Both the position numbers and the translations under genes were made by a program. The notes beneath the pieces are model-generated. The model had not been told where the DNA came from. It worked only from the letters and a program-made list of their open reading frames with translations, and ran no database searches. DNA of 49,910 bases, from contig JAWXAX010000024.1 of NCBI GenBank assembly GCA_034439735.1, forward strand, positions 1 through 49,910. The letters are read 5' to 3'. The stretch's first letter is position 1; the number at the start of each line of letters is the position of its first letter. Below, one piece after another: positions 11,782-20,732 of the stretch. This stretch comes from Rhodothermales bacterium. Its GTDB lineage: Bacteria > Bacteroidota > Rhodothermia > Rhodothermales > JAHQVL01.

Positions 11782-12136
11782 ACACTAGCCGTCATGGCTG
11801 CGTGTCGGAGATCAGAGGCTGGCGTCGAGTGGGCTTATCCAGAACGGCGACCTCACATCCTGGTTCTGGCCTCCAAAGATGAAATCCTTCTCATAACATC
11901 TTCGCAAGTATTGTGCCAGTGCTCCAGCAAGGTGTTAAGAGCGGCCGGAGACGCGCGCAGGCAGGCGCGCGTTGTACAACCTCTGAAGTGAAACGATTAA
12001 TGCCAAACGCCCCGGCACATTGCATTATTGTCGCTTGTTGTAGTACCATATAGGGGCTTAAGACGCAAAATATCAACTACTTAAGTAATGAAATTGTTTC
12101 CCGTCGCCCGCTACCTGTCACCGAAGCCCGATCCAT
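11782..12136. other. 355-bp divergent intergenic region
   Basis: This lies between the divergent DUF5060 gene and the YyaL-like gene. It holds a perfect hairpin ACGCGCGC/GCGCGCGT (11951-11958, 11965-11972) without a T-run and a 10-bp palindrome TACTTAAGTA (12078-12087) about 50 bp before the GTG start at 12137. Promoters for both genes must lie here, but I could not fix their boxes. No small gene is supported. Confidence 0.4.
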
Positions 12137-14218
12137 GTGAACAGTCTCAAAGACGAACAGAGTCCCTATCTCCGTCAGCATAAAGACAACCCGGTCCACT
12201 GGCGCCCGTGGGGGGAGGAGGCGTTCCGGATGGCGGTGGCGATGGACCGGCCGATCTTCCTCTCGATCGGGTATTCCACCTGCCATTGGTGCCACGTGAT
12301 GGGGCATGAGTCGTTCGAGGATGAGGGCGTAGCAGACTTATTAAACGCTGGATTTGTGTCGATAAAGGTCGATCGCGAGGAGCGGCCGGATGTCGATGGC
12401 GTCTACATGGCGCTCTGTCAGCTCCTCACCGGCCGTGGCGGCTGGCCGCTGACGGTGATTATGACGCCGGATAAAAAGCCGTTTTTTGTGGGTACCTACA
12501 TCCCCAAACTCAGTCGATTTGGCCACTCGGGCATGATGGATCTCCTCCCACAGACCACCGAGCTGTGGGCATTTCGTCGCGAGGAGGTGCTTGCGGCGGC
12601 AGAAAACCACCATCTCTTGCTGCGTAAACAGACGCTTCAGGGCGAAGCCGGCGAACCGCTCGCGCTCGACAGCATCGACATCGCCTACGACGAACTCCGC
12701 ATCCGATACGACAACCGCTACGGGGGATTCGGTGGCGCCCCCAAATTTCCCACTCCGCACCGCATCCTGTTCATGCTGCGATTCTGGCAGGCGTCGAAGG
12801 ACCCACTCGCCCTCCAGATGGCCGGCCTGACGCTCATGCGCATGCGCCTCGGCGGGGTGTTCGACCAGGTCGGGCTCGGCTTCCACCGGTATGCCACCGA
12901 CCGTGAATGGAAACTGCCGCATTTTGAGAAAATGCTGTACGATCAGGCGCTGATCGCCCTCGCCTGTACCGAAATGTATCAGGCCGGCCGCGAACGCCGC
13001 TACGCAGCCATCGCCGAGGAGGTCTTGGTGTATGTCCTGCGCGACCTCCTGGCGCCGGAAGGGGCGTTCTTTTCGGCGGAGGACGCGGACAGCGAGGGCG
13101 TCGAGGGCAAATTCTATGTCTGGACCACGCGCGAAGTCCGCGAGGTCCTTGGGGGGACGCTCGCCTCAGCCTTTATCGAAGCGTATGGGCTGGAGGATGA
13201 GGGTAATTTCCTTGATGAGGCGACCCGCGAAAAAACGGGCGAGAATATCCCTCTCCTCCGCCACCGCATCGAGGACATGGCGCTGAATCAGGGCATCTCC
13301 CCGGATGTGTTGGAAGATATGCTGCAAGAGGCGCGCGACCGCCTTTTTGCCCGACGAAGCGAGCGCGTTCGTCCGGGGCTCGACGACAAAATCCTGACCG
13401 ACTGGAACGGGCTGATGATCGTCGCGCTCGCCCGCGCCGGCGCCGCGATGGACGCGCCGGCGTATACCGACGCGGCGCGGCGCGCGGCCGACTTCCTCCT
13501 TGGCGCCCTCCGCCGGCCAGATGGCCGCCTCCTCCACCGCTACCGCGCCGGCCACGCAGGCATCGACGCCAACCTGGACGACTATGCGTTCCTGATCTGG
13601 GGCCTGCTCGAACTCTACGAGGCCTGCTTCGATATCCGGTACCTGGAGGAATCCGTCGCCCTTGCGGATACCATGCTTGCCGACTTCTGGGATGCCGAAC
13701 GTGGAGGCTGTTACTTCACGCCGGCTTTCGGCGAACCGCTGCTCATCCGCCAGAAAGAGGCGATCGATGGCGCCACTCCGTCGGGTAACTCGGTGGCCAT
13801 GCTCGTGCTCTTAAGACTCGCCCGGATGACCGGCCGCACGGACTTCGAGGAGAAGGCGGACGGCATCGCACGGTGGTTCTCGAGGACGGTGTACGCCTCG
13901 CCCTCCAGCTTTACCGCCATGCTGTGCGCGGTCGATTTTGCCATCGGCCCCGCTTTCGAAATCGTCCTCGCCGGCGATCCCGAGGCCGCTGACACCCGCG
14001 CGCTGATCCGCGCCGTCCACGAACGCTACGTCCCCAATAAAGTGGTGCTATTGCGGCCGCCAGGAGAAGCCGGAGAGCGCCTCGCCCGGCTTGCGCCTTT
14101 TACCCGCGCCATGACGGCACCGAATGGCCACGCCGCGGTATACGTGTGCGAACAATTTACCTGCCGCCAACCGGTCACGAGGCCTGAAGACCTGGCGGCT
14201 CTGCTGGGTGAAGTTTAA
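12137..14218 (+). CDS. YyaL/spermatogenesis-associated protein 20-like thioredoxin-domain protein (DUF255)
   Basis: 693 aa. It starts at GTG 12137, because the overlapping ATG two bases earlier is at once followed by a stop in its frame; the protein then begins [24 protein letters not shown], the family's usual opening. A DUF255 thioredoxin-like domain (residues 1-165) has the CxxC pair C49/C52 ([15 protein letters not shown]). A long (alpha/alpha)6 barrel follows, with [75 protein letters not shown] and [16 protein letters not shown]. The family is very conserved, but its biochemical role is unsettled. Likely cytoplasmic. The thiolase gene follows after 83 bp of simple repeat. Confidence 0.93.
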   Translation: MNSLKDEQSPYLRQHKDNPVHWRPWGEEAFRMAVAMDRPIFLSIGYSTCHWCHVMGHESFEDEGVADLLNAGFVSIKVDREERPDVDGVYMALCQLLTGRGGWPLTVIMTPDKKPFFVGTYIPKLSRFGHSGMMDLLPQTTELWAFRREEVLAAAENHHLLLRKQTLQGEAGEPLALDSIDIAYDELRIRYDNRYGGFGGAPKFPTPHRILFMLRFWQASKDPLALQMAGLTLMRMRLGGVFDQVGLGFHRYATDREWKLPHFEKMLYDQALIALACTEMYQAGRERRYAAIAEEVLVYVLRDLLAPEGAFFSAEDADSEGVEGKFYVWTTREVREVLGGTLASAFIEAYGLEDEGNFLDEATREKTGENIPLLRHRIEDMALNQGISPDVLEDMLQEARDRLFARRSERVRPGLDDKILTDWNGLMIVALARAGAAMDAPAYTDAARRAADFLLGALRRPDGRLLHRYRAGHAGIDANLDDYAFLIWGLLELYEACFDIRYLEESVALADTMLADFWDAERGGCYFTPAFGEPLLIRQKEAIDGATPSGNSVAMLVLLRLARMTGRTDFEEKADGIARWFSRTVYASPSSFTAMLCAVDFAIGPAFEIVLAGDPEAADTRALIRAVHERYVPNKVVLLRPPGEAGERLARLAPFTRAMTAPNGHAAVYVCEQFTCRQPVTRPEDLAALLGEV

Positions 14219-14301
14219 GGTTCGAGGTTCAAGGTATAAGGTCCTTGAGTCTCCTCTTCACACCTTGAACATTGAACCCAAAACCTTGAACTCTTTCTTC
14301 C
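14219..14301. repeat. Low-complexity (CCTTGAAC/GTTCAAGG)-type spacer
   Basis: The whole spacer before the thiolase gene is made of variants of GGTTCAAGG / CCTTGAAC (for example GGTTCGAGGTTCAAGG and ACCTTGAACATTGAACCC). Both orientations are present, so it can fold back on itself. Similar filler occurs in other spacers of the window (18183-18235, 39024-39062, 41035-41075). Confidence 0.45.
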
Positions 14302-15492
14302 ATGCGCGACGTATTCATCGCTTCCGCCGTCCGGACGCCCATCGGGCGGTTCGGGGGCACGCTCAAGGATTTCACGGCGGCTGATCTGGGCGCCCATGCG
14401 ATGAAAGCGGCGCTCGCCCGCGCCGGTGTGAACGGGAGCGACCTCGACTTCTACATCATGGGCAACGTCCTCCGCGGAGGACAGGGGCAGCTGATCCCGC
14501 GCCAGGCGGCGTTTAAAGCCGGCATCCCGGACAACGTCGACGGCATGGCCATCGACATGGTTTGTTCCTCGGGCATGATGAGTGTGATGCAGGCCGCCAC
14601 CATGATCCGGGCCGGCGAGGCGGAGGTCGTCCTGGCCGGCGGGATGGAGTCGATGTCGACCACGGGCTTCTACCTCTCCGCCCGCGCCCGCTGGGGCTAT
14701 AAGTTTTTGATGGGTCAGCCTGAGGGGCTGACGGATCTGGTGTTGTACGATGGGTTGACCGACCCGATGTCCGGCGAGGCGATGGGGGACCAGTCCGAGC
14801 GCCTCGCGGCCGAAGAAGGGGTCACGCGGGAGATGGTGGATGAAGTGGCGTTTTTATCCAACCAGCGCGCCGCGGAAGCCACGCAAAAAGGCTATTTTTC
14901 GGCGGAAATCGCCCCGATCGAATACCGCGAGCGTAAGGAGGTGCGGGTGATGGATCGCGACGAGGGGATCCGCCCGGAGACGACGATGGCGTCGCTGGGG
15001 GGGCTAAAGCCGGCGTTCGGAAAGGACGGCGTGCTCACGGCCGGCAACAGCAGCCAGCTCAGCGATGGCGCCGCGGCGCTTGTCCTGGCCGGCGGCGATG
15101 CCGTGAAACGTCTCGGTTTGAAACCCCTCGCGCGGATCGCACGGGGCGCGTGGTCGGCCGGCCCGTCGTGGCGGTTCATCGAAGCCCCTGTCGCGGCGGT
15201 GGAGCGTGTCCAGAAACAGCTCGGCTGGTCGGTCTCGGATATCGATCTCTTCGAGAATAACGAGGCGTTTGCGCTCAGCAGCGTGCTGTTTCGGAAGAAA
15301 CTGGGCGTCCCGTACGAAAAACTGAACGTCCATGGCGGCGGGATCGCGCTGGGCCACCCCATCGGCTGCTCCGGTGCGCGGATCCTGGTGACGCTCCTTC
15401 ACGCACTCGTCCAGCAGAACAAAAAACGCGGCCTGGCTTCGCTCTGTCACGGGACGGGCGGCGGGACGGCCGTGGCGGTCGAGCGCGTGTAA
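14302..15492 (+). CDS. Thiolase family protein (acetyl-CoA acyltransferase)
   Basis: 396 aa, the usual length. It either condenses two acetyl-CoA or cleaves 3-ketoacyl-CoA, in the cytoplasm. Catalytic residues: nucleophile C88 (MVCSSGMMSVMQAA), NEAFA at 320-324, H352 (GGGIALGHPIGCSGAR) and C382 in LCHGTGGG. The last motif differs from the textbook C-x-G-G-G (CHGTGGG here) but keeps the cysteine. It begins RDVFIASAVRTPIGRFGGTLKDF as biosynthetic-type thiolases do. No other beta-oxidation or PHB gene is adjacent, so direction and chain length cannot be assigned. Confidence 0.93.
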   Translation: MRDVFIASAVRTPIGRFGGTLKDFTAADLGAHAMKAALARAGVNGSDLDFYIMGNVLRGGQGQLIPRQAAFKAGIPDNVDGMAIDMVCSSGMMSVMQAATMIRAGEAEVVLAGGMESMSTTGFYLSARARWGYKFLMGQPEGLTDLVLYDGLTDPMSGEAMGDQSERLAAEEGVTREMVDEVAFLSNQRAAEATQKGYFSAEIAPIEYRERKEVRVMDRDEGIRPETTMASLGGLKPAFGKDGVLTAGNSSQLSDGAAALVLAGGDAVKRLGLKPLARIARGAWSAGPSWRFIEAPVAAVERVQKQLGWSVSDIDLFENNEAFALSSVLFRKKLGVPYEKLNVHGGGIALGHPIGCSGARILVTLLHALVQQNKKRGLASLCHGTGGGTAVAVERV

Positions 15493-15567
15493 CGAATGCG
15501 GCATGCTTTTGATGGGGGGTCTCGGGGGGTACGCGTGTAGCTGACCCGAACCAACCTCCCATCTCGC

Positions 15568-17100
15568 ATGACCTTTCTTTCCAAACGGTTGCTCGTTGTC
15601 TCGTTAAACGTTGCTTTTTTTGCTTGCCTGGTGTTGGCAAACCCAGTCCGGGCTCAGTCCAGCACCCTCGCGGCCCGGATCTGCGTCCGCGACGCCGCCG
15701 GCAACGCGGCCCTTTCGGGCGCCACAGTCACTGCTCGGAATGAGACCGCGACCCCCGCTTCTGGCGCGACCGGCGCCGACGGCTGCGTCGCGCTGGACGT
15801 CCCACTGGCCACCAGCACCGCCATCGACGACCCCATTCCGGGCGGCGCCTTTTCGGTCGGTGCGCCGTTCCCGCAGCCCGTGCGCGCAGCCACTACGATT
15901 CCGTTTTTGATTCCGGAGTCGCGATACGTGGCGTTTTCGATCTACGATCTCCTGGGCCGGCGGGTCGGTGCTGAACTCGGCCAGACGCTGTCGCCCGGCG
16001 CGTACGGCGCGCAGGTGGAGATGGGTGGCCTGCGTCCGGGGCTGTATCTCTACCGTATCCTGGCCGGCGACCAGATGTCCGCCGGGCGGCTCGTGAAGCT
16101 GGGAGAGGCGAGAGGCACTGGCGAGGCGACGGCTCGTTTTGAAGCCGGTTCGGTTGATCTGAACGTCCGTTCAGCCTCGGCTTTTGCGGCGGCGACGCTA
16201 CAGATCGAGGTGGAACGCGCCGGCTATCAGCCGCAGTCGCTCGAGCGGCTGGTTGAGGAAGGGGAAGATGTGACGGTGATGCTGGCCAGCGACGCCGGCT
16301 CGACGAACGAGATGATTCCCCTTGATATGATGGGGCCTAACGACACGTATTACGGCCTCAAGGGGGGATTGGTGGATAACGGCGTCCCGACCGTCGAAGC
16401 GGCGAACGACAAGATCATCATCATCGCGATCTCGATGAGCAATGGCTTTCAGGAGTTTTCTCGGTTCACCGAGCTCTATGAAGGCCATCCAGACGTGTCG
16501 GATCAGATCGTGCTCATCAACTGTGCCGTGGGCGGCAGCGCGCTCGAAAGCTGGTTGTCGGAGCAGACGTTGTGGGAGCGCTGTAAGGACGATATCACCC
16601 AGAACTACTCGCTCGACCAGGTAAAAGTGGTCTGGGCCAAGGACGCCAACCAGGACACGGCTGACGGCATCACGCTGCCGGAAGCGAACGCCGATTATTA
16701 CGACCTGATCAATAACATCGGGGCGTTGTCCCAGAAGATCGGGGAGGAGTTTCCATCCGTCCAGGCCATTTTTCATTCGAGCCGGATTTACGGCGGGTAT
16801 GTGGAGGATCGGAAACAGGCGGCGCGGGGCGAGCCGATCTCGTACGAAGGGGGCTTTGCGATCAACGCCGTGATCGAAAAATGGCAGGCCGGCCAGCTAC
16901 CAGGCGCCCCATGGATCGGCTGGGGCCCGTATATCTGGGCGAACGGGACGATGATGGCCAACGCGAGCGGCATCCTCTGGTCCACCGCCGACTACCAGGG
17001 TACCAACGGCGATAACCAGCATCCGTCCGAAGCCGGCGCGAAAAAGGTAGCCGACGCGTTGCACGCCTTTTTTATGCAATTCGATTGGTATCGGCGATAA
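15568..17100 (+). CDS. Secreted SGNH-hydrolase-like protein with internal sorting-type module
   Basis: 510 aa with a signal peptide (to about residue 30, ..LVLANPVRAQ). Part 1 (about 31-90) is a carboxypeptidase-regulatory/Ig-like domain (ARICVRDAAGNAALSGATVTARN). Part 2 (about 91-200) closely resembles a Por-type C-terminal sorting module (FSVGAPFPQPVRAATTIPFLIP, FSIYDLLGRRVG, GLRPGLYLYRILAG) but is internal. Part 3 (about 250-510) looks like an SGNH/GDSL or sialate-esterase-type fold: INCAVGGSALESW supplies a Gly-x-Ser element, and NQHPSEAGAKKVADAL resembles the DxxH block with Asp replaced by Asn-Gln. Substrate unknown. The catalytic set is not fully verified, so a non-enzymatic role is possible. 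Confidence 0.7.
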   Translation: MTFLSKRLLVVSLNVAFFACLVLANPVRAQSSTLAARICVRDAAGNAALSGATVTARNETATPASGATGADGCVALDVPLATSTAIDDPIPGGAFSVGAPFPQPVRAATTIPFLIPESRYVAFSIYDLLGRRVGAELGQTLSPGAYGAQVEMGGLRPGLYLYRILAGDQMSAGRLVKLGEARGTGEATARFEAGSVDLNVRSASAFAAATLQIEVERAGYQPQSLERLVEEGEDVTVMLASDAGSTNEMIPLDMMGPNDTYYGLKGGLVDNGVPTVEAANDKIIIIAISMSNGFQEFSRFTELYEGHPDVSDQIVLINCAVGGSALESWLSEQTLWERCKDDITQNYSLDQVKVVWAKDANQDTADGITLPEANADYYDLINNIGALSQKIGEEFPSVQAIFHSSRIYGGYVEDRKQAARGEPISYEGGFAINAVIEKWQAGQLPGAPWIGWGPYIWANGTMMANASGILWSTADYQGTNGDNQHPSEAGAKKVADALHAFFMQFDWYRR

Positions 17101-17188
17101 TATCGCCCGGAATTGGCGTTATGCTCATTATTTGGCGCCATGCATACGCATACGTAGGCCGGGTTAGGAGCCCTCCCGGGCTCCGTAA

Positions 17189-17300
17189 CCCGGCGCCCAC
17201 ATCCGACCGCCGGCCACCCGGCGCCCACATCCGACCGCCGGCCACCCGGCGCCCACATCCGAACGCCGACCACCCGGCGACCCCATCCGAACGCCGACCA
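17189..17300. repeat. Four tandem copies of a 28-bp unit
   Basis: The unit is CCCGGCGCCCACATCCGA followed by CCGCCGGCCA, beginning at 17189, 17217, 17245 and 17273. Copies 1 and 2 are identical; copies 3 and 4 carry a few substitutions. The length is not a multiple of three and there are no spacers, so it is neither coding nor a CRISPR. A partial CCCGG follows. Confidence 0.85.
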
Positions 17301-17342
17301 CCCGGATTGCGGTGGGAACAGGCGACATTGCGCCAAGGCCAC

Positions 17343-17378
17343 AAAAAAGCCCGGATTCGTGTGAATCCGGGCTTTTTT
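17343..17378. terminator. Strong bidirectional intrinsic terminator
   Basis: A perfect 16-bp inverted repeat, AAAAAAGCCCGGATTC / GAATCCGGGCTTTTTT, with a GTGT loop. The GC stem is flanked by A6 and T6, as expected for a terminator serving both the SGNH-like gene on the plus strand and the fasciclin gene on the minus strand. Confidence 0.9.
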
Positions 17379-17479
17379 GCTCGATGAGTAGGACCCGTGT
17401 TACGGCGTTCTGGGCTGGCGCCCGAACGCCTAACCCGGGCTACGGGGTTTGCTCGGGTGAGGCTTTGCGATACCCTTCA

Positions 17480-17998
17480 TCAATTGCCGGCTGGCGGGAG
17501 CAACACGGCATCGATGATATGGATGACGCCGTTGGAGGCCTCGATGTCCGTCGTCGTTACCTCGGCGTCGTTGATGAACACCGCGCCGTCGACCACGCTG
17601 ATCGCCACCGTGGCGCCGTTGACCGTCGTCGCGGAGGTGAGGGTGACCACCTGGGCGGCCGTCACTTCACCCGACACCACGTGGTAGGTGAGGATGCCGG
17701 CGAGTGTGGCCTGGTTGGCCGGATCGAGCAGGGTGTCCAGCGTGCCGGCGGGGAGGGCGGCGAAGGCAGCTTCCGTCGGAGCAAACACCGTAAACGGACC
17801 GGCGCCCTGGAGGGTCTCGGTCAGGTCGGCGGCTTCGATGGCGGCCACCAGCGTCGTAAAGCCACTTGCCGTGGCGACGCCGACGATGTCCTGGAGTTCT
17901 TCTTCGTCGTCGTTGGAGTCGCAGCCGGCGCCTGTGAAGAGGACGGCGACCATGACGAGGGGCAGGAAGAGACGCTTAAAAGGAAGCGATGTATACAT
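17480..17998 (-). CDS. Fasciclin-domain lipoprotein
   Basis: 172 aa from ATG 17998; the frame runs upstream but the part before this ATG is not gene-like. The lipoprotein signal [26 protein letters not shown] places C26 as the lipidated residue, followed by an acidic linker (DSNDDEEEL). The rest is a single FAS1 domain with the family blocks [40 protein letters not shown] and the C-terminal [16 protein letters not shown]1 lipoproteins act as surface adhesion or matrix proteins; the exact role here is unknown. Confidence 0.92.
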   Translation of the reverse strand: MYTSLPFKRLFLPLVMVAVLFTGAGCDSNDDEEELQDIVGVATASGFTTLVAAIEAADLTETLQGAGPFTVFAPTEAAFAALPAGTLDTLLDPANQATLAGILTYHVVSGEVTAAQVVTLTSATTVNGATVAISVVDGAVFINDAEVTTTDIEASNGVIHIIDAVLLPPAGN

Positions 17999-18182
17999 GA
18001 TAGTCTGAATGCCATGTGATGGGAAAAACACGGATGCGCCGTCGTCGGACGATTGACCGCTGGCGGCGCATATTGTCCCCCCCATTACACAGCCCCCCGC
18101 TTCAGTACCTATTCGAAATCGAGAACACGCGAAACGTTCACGCAATGACCGTTATGAGTCCGACTCGCCGGGCTACCGCATA

Positions 18183-18235
18183 CCACCGTTAAACGTTCAA
18201 CGCCCAAACGTTCAACGTTTCAACGTTTTTCAAGC
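18183..18235. repeat. AACGTT-rich low-complexity spacer
   Basis: Four AACGTT palindromes occur within about 45 bp upstream of the fasciclin gene, reaching the stop of the DUF4097 gene, with a fifth near 18130. It could be an operator cluster or one of the simple-sequence spacers of this genome. Confidence 0.35.
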
Positions 18236-19240
18236 CGCCACACAGCGGATCGCCCCCGAAGCCACCGAGGCTCTAAGCCAGTTTTTGCCGTCGTTGAGGT
18301 GCCCGTCGATGCGTTCCGCTTCGCGTTCGCCGGCAAAGGAAAAAGCGTCGTCGAAAAACAGCGTACGGCCTTCGAGCAGCACGCGGGCTGCGGCTTTACG
18401 CGCGAGGTGGACGGCCAGTTCACCGCCGCTAACCTCCAGCTGGGTGTCCTCGATTGTGGCAAGGTGGAGGGTACAGGCACAGGCGGTGGAATGGACTTCC
18501 AGGGGCCCTTTGATCCCGCGTACGTCGGCGGAGCCACTATGGAAGATGAGATCGGTGACGCCTTCGAGGTCCGAAAGGGTCGTCTCCGTCCCCGATGCCG
18601 TGATGGCGATCTTGGGCGCCGTGAGTCGGCGTGCCGTGAGCCGGCCCCCGGAGGTGGCGATCGTCAGTTTTGAGCCCTCGAACCCGTCGATGTCGAGCAT
18701 GCTGCCGTAGCCGAAGACCTCCAGTTTTCCCTGGAGCCGGCTGGCCGTGAGCGAACCGCCGGCGACTTGCAGCGCGAGCTGACCTTTCAGGTTGTCCATC
18801 ACAAGATCACATCCCGCCGCCTGGATGTCGATGTTGAAGCTGCGCGGGACCGAGATCTCGAGCCGCATCCGGGCCACCTCGCTGGTATTCCAGCCGAAGA
18901 ACCCATCCTGGTAAATGGACTTCGACTCGACGCGGACGGTCTGCTTGTCTACCGCGCGCACGCGGAGCATCACTTGATCCGCAAAACTCAGCGCCTCATT
19001 TTCGGTGGGGGAGGAGACGAATACATCGATCTGAACGCGATTCGCATCCGACGAAACGAGGTGGATGTCGGCGCCTGGAACGCTGATAAAGAGGCGACCG
19101 GAGGACGCCACATCGAAGACTTTGTGTAAAGCCTGCGACTCGCTCTTCGTAGTGGGTGTGCTTCTCGACATGCCGCAAATTAGGGGCTGGAGAGCACGCC
19201 ATGCAATACGCGCCGGCCCTTGAGGGGCCTCTTTATCCAT
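18230..19240 (-). CDS. DUF4097 family beta-repeat protein
   Basis: 336 aa from ATG 19240, 7 bp after the stop of the upstream DUF4097 gene, which suggests translational linkage. An alternative ATG at 19171 (MSRSTPTTKS) would drop a poorly conserved N-terminal segment. The body is a DUF4097-type right-handed beta repeat (GRLFISVPGADIHLVSSDANRVQIDVFVSS; RMRLEISVPRSFNIDIQAAGCDLVMDNLKGQLALQVAGGSLTASRLQGKLEV). No clear signal peptide or anchor is seen, in contrast to its partner. Proteins of this family often accompany envelope-stress or bactofilin-type genes. Function unknown. Confidence 0.75.
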   Translation of the reverse strand: MDKEAPQGPARIAWRALQPLICGMSRSTPTTKSESQALHKVFDVASSGRLFISVPGADIHLVSSDANRVQIDVFVSSPTENEALSFADQVMLRVRAVDKQTVRVESKSIYQDGFFGWNTSEVARMRLEISVPRSFNIDIQAAGCDLVMDNLKGQLALQVAGGSLTASRLQGKLEVFGYGSMLDIDGFEGSKLTIATSGGRLTARRLTAPKIAITASGTETTLSDLEGVTDLIFHSGSADVRGIKGPLEVHSTACACTLHLATIEDTQLEVSGGELAVHLARKAAARVLLEGRTLFFDDAFSFAGEREAERIDGHLNDGKNWLRASVASGAIRCVAA

Positions 19241-19247
19241 ATTTACG

Positions 19248-20495
19248 TTAATTTTCTCGCAGCACGATTTCCCCGCTCGTCGCGGAGGCCTCAAACCGGC
19301 TGCCGCCGCCGTTCAGGGCTCCGTCCGCTTCGTCTTTTTTGAGGATGCCATCGAAGGAAAAACCGGAGTCGATACGGATTGACTCGCCCCGCAGCAAGAG
19401 GGTGGCGCGGAGGTCGCGAGGCGCGGTAATCGCGATGTCTCCGTCGCTGGTTCTCAGGTTTACGGAGCCTGCCTCGACGAATTCGACCGTAAGATCACCG
19501 CTGGAGGTGCGGGCTTCGATATCCCCATGAACCGCCTGCAAGACGATGCTCCCGTCCGACGTCGTCACTCGGGCCGAGCCAGTGAGGGCTTCGCGCACGA
19601 CGATGTCTCCATCGGAAGTGCGGAGCGAGGCCTCGTCGCCCGAAAGGCGGTCGACCTGGATGTCGCCGTCCGATGTGCTGAGCGTGACTGAACCATCGGC
19701 ATCGGCCAGCACGATATCGCCGTCGGAGGTGCGGATGTTCACTGTAGCGCCCACGGCGCGCTCGATCGCGATGTCGCCGTCGGACGTCACGACGCTGACT
19801 TCAGGGGCATCGAGGGACCGCGCCGCGATGTCGCCGTCGGAGGTGCGGATGGCGACCGACAGGCCTTCCAAAGCGCCGGCGACGATGTCGCCGTCCGAGG
19901 TTGTCAGTTGGATCTCGCCGCGGAGGTCATCGGCGGCAATATCGCCGTCGGAGGTGCGGATGGTGGCCGTCAGGTCAAGCGGGGTGTGTACGATGACCGT
20001 AATCTGCGCGCCGCCGTTGGTGTTCCACCCGCCACGCCACTTGATATTCTCAGCGGTCTTCACGAACACGGTACCGTTTTCCTCGAAGACTTCGAACGCC
20101 TGCGTTTCGAAGTACTTCCGGGCTCGCTCCATGTCGGTGCCTTTCAAATACACCTCCACGTGGATCTCGCCGGTTTCGTTGTTCTTCATCACGACGTCCG
20201 CATCACCTACTGAAACAGAGAGGCCGGCCGGGTCGCCGGCGGGGAATCGCTCATCGATCATCAACTCCTCCTCGCCCGATCCCTCATGCATTACATGGAC
20301 TTTCACGGTTGCGCGCTGCGTGTCGAAGGCGTGGCGCACCGCCACGAGGCGTTCTGCGCCGGCATCGGAAAATTCGCCTCTCACCACATTCACGAGCACC
20401 ATCAGCGCCAGCGCACCGAGAATCGCCAGCATGATACGTTTGTAAGCCGGCATCTGATCGTTTGGAGATTCGTCGGTTCTGGAGTGATCGTTCAT
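19248..20495 (-). CDS. Membrane-anchored DUF4097 protein with TSDGDI repeats
   Basis: 415 aa from ATG 20495 (MNDHSRTDESPNDQMPAYKR); an in-frame ATG at 20549 is possible. One N-terminal membrane segment (IMLAILGALALMVLVNVV) anchors the protein, with the rest predicted outside the membrane. From about residue 190 the motif TSDGDI recurs roughly every 19-20 residues: eight exact copies plus variants TSDGSI, TSSGDL and TSGEI, with alternating hydrophobic residues between. This is the pattern of a regular beta-solenoid of about eleven coils. The Asp ladder could bind metal. It forms a two-gene unit with the next DUF4097 gene and is divergent from alaS. Confidence 0.82.
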   Translation of the reverse strand: MNDHSRTDESPNDQMPAYKRIMLAILGALALMVLVNVVRGEFSDAGAERLVAVRHAFDTQRATVKVHVMHEGSGEEELMIDERFPAGDPAGLSVSVGDADVVMKNNETGEIHVEVYLKGTDMERARKYFETQAFEVFEENGTVFVKTAENIKWRGGWNTNGGAQITVIVHTPLDLTATIRTSDGDIAADDLRGEIQLTTSDGDIVAGALEGLSVAIRTSDGDIAARSLDAPEVSVVTSDGDIAIERAVGATVNIRTSDGDIVLADADGSVTLSTSDGDIQVDRLSGDEASLRTSDGDIVVREALTGSARVTTSDGSIVLQAVHGDIEARTSSGDLTVEFVEAGSVNLRTSDGDIAITAPRDLRATLLLRGESIRIDSGFSFDGILKKDEADGALNGGGSRFEASATSGEIVLREN

Positions 20496-20684
20496 GGCGG
20501 ACGCTCGCGCGGGTTGGTTGGCCTGGGTCTCGTCGATCAAGCCGTTCATGGTAGGCTCGAAACGACACTCAAGGGCCATACGGCAGTGGGCGTTCCGAGG
20601 TTACAACTCCCTGAAACGAAGGGGACCTTCTCCGGCATCCGGCGTTTACGTAGCCGCCATTTTAGCGGCCTGGCCGTAGGCGTT

Positions 20685-20708
20685 GTCAGGTTCTACGTCA
20701 GGTTCTAC
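20685..20708. repeat. Perfect 12-bp tandem duplication upstream of alaS
   Basis: GTCAGGTTCTAC occurs twice head to tail, ending 24 bp before the alaS ATG. It may lie in the leader or promoter. No T-box features or tRNA-like leader were recognised. Confidence 0.5.
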
Positions 20709-20732
20709 CCTCTCAGGATTTCTCCTTCCCGT

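Larger units (their letters stand above)
17101..17479. other. Non-coding 379-bp spacer with tandem repeats and terminator
   Basis: This spacer lies between the SGNH-like gene (+) and the fasciclin gene (-), which are convergent. An imperfect inverted repeat, CCGGGTTAGGAGCC / GGCTCCGTAACCCGG, spans about 17158-17193. Four 28-bp tandem units and a strong terminator are listed separately. Open frames crossing it are products of the GC-rich repeat and are not genes. Confidence 0.6.

Noticed and set aside
17189-17300. CRISPR array
   Set aside because: The 28-bp units abut directly, with no unique spacers and no cas genes nearby.
17101-17390. Protein-coding frames over the tandem repeats on both strands
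   Set aside because: They arise because the GC-rich repeat lacks stop codons. The repeat length is not a multiple of three and a terminator lies inside.
20286-20732. 149-residue N-terminal extension of alanyl-tRNA synthetase
   Set aside because: The extension is antisense to the divergent DUF4097 gene; family homology begins at the ATG at 20733.
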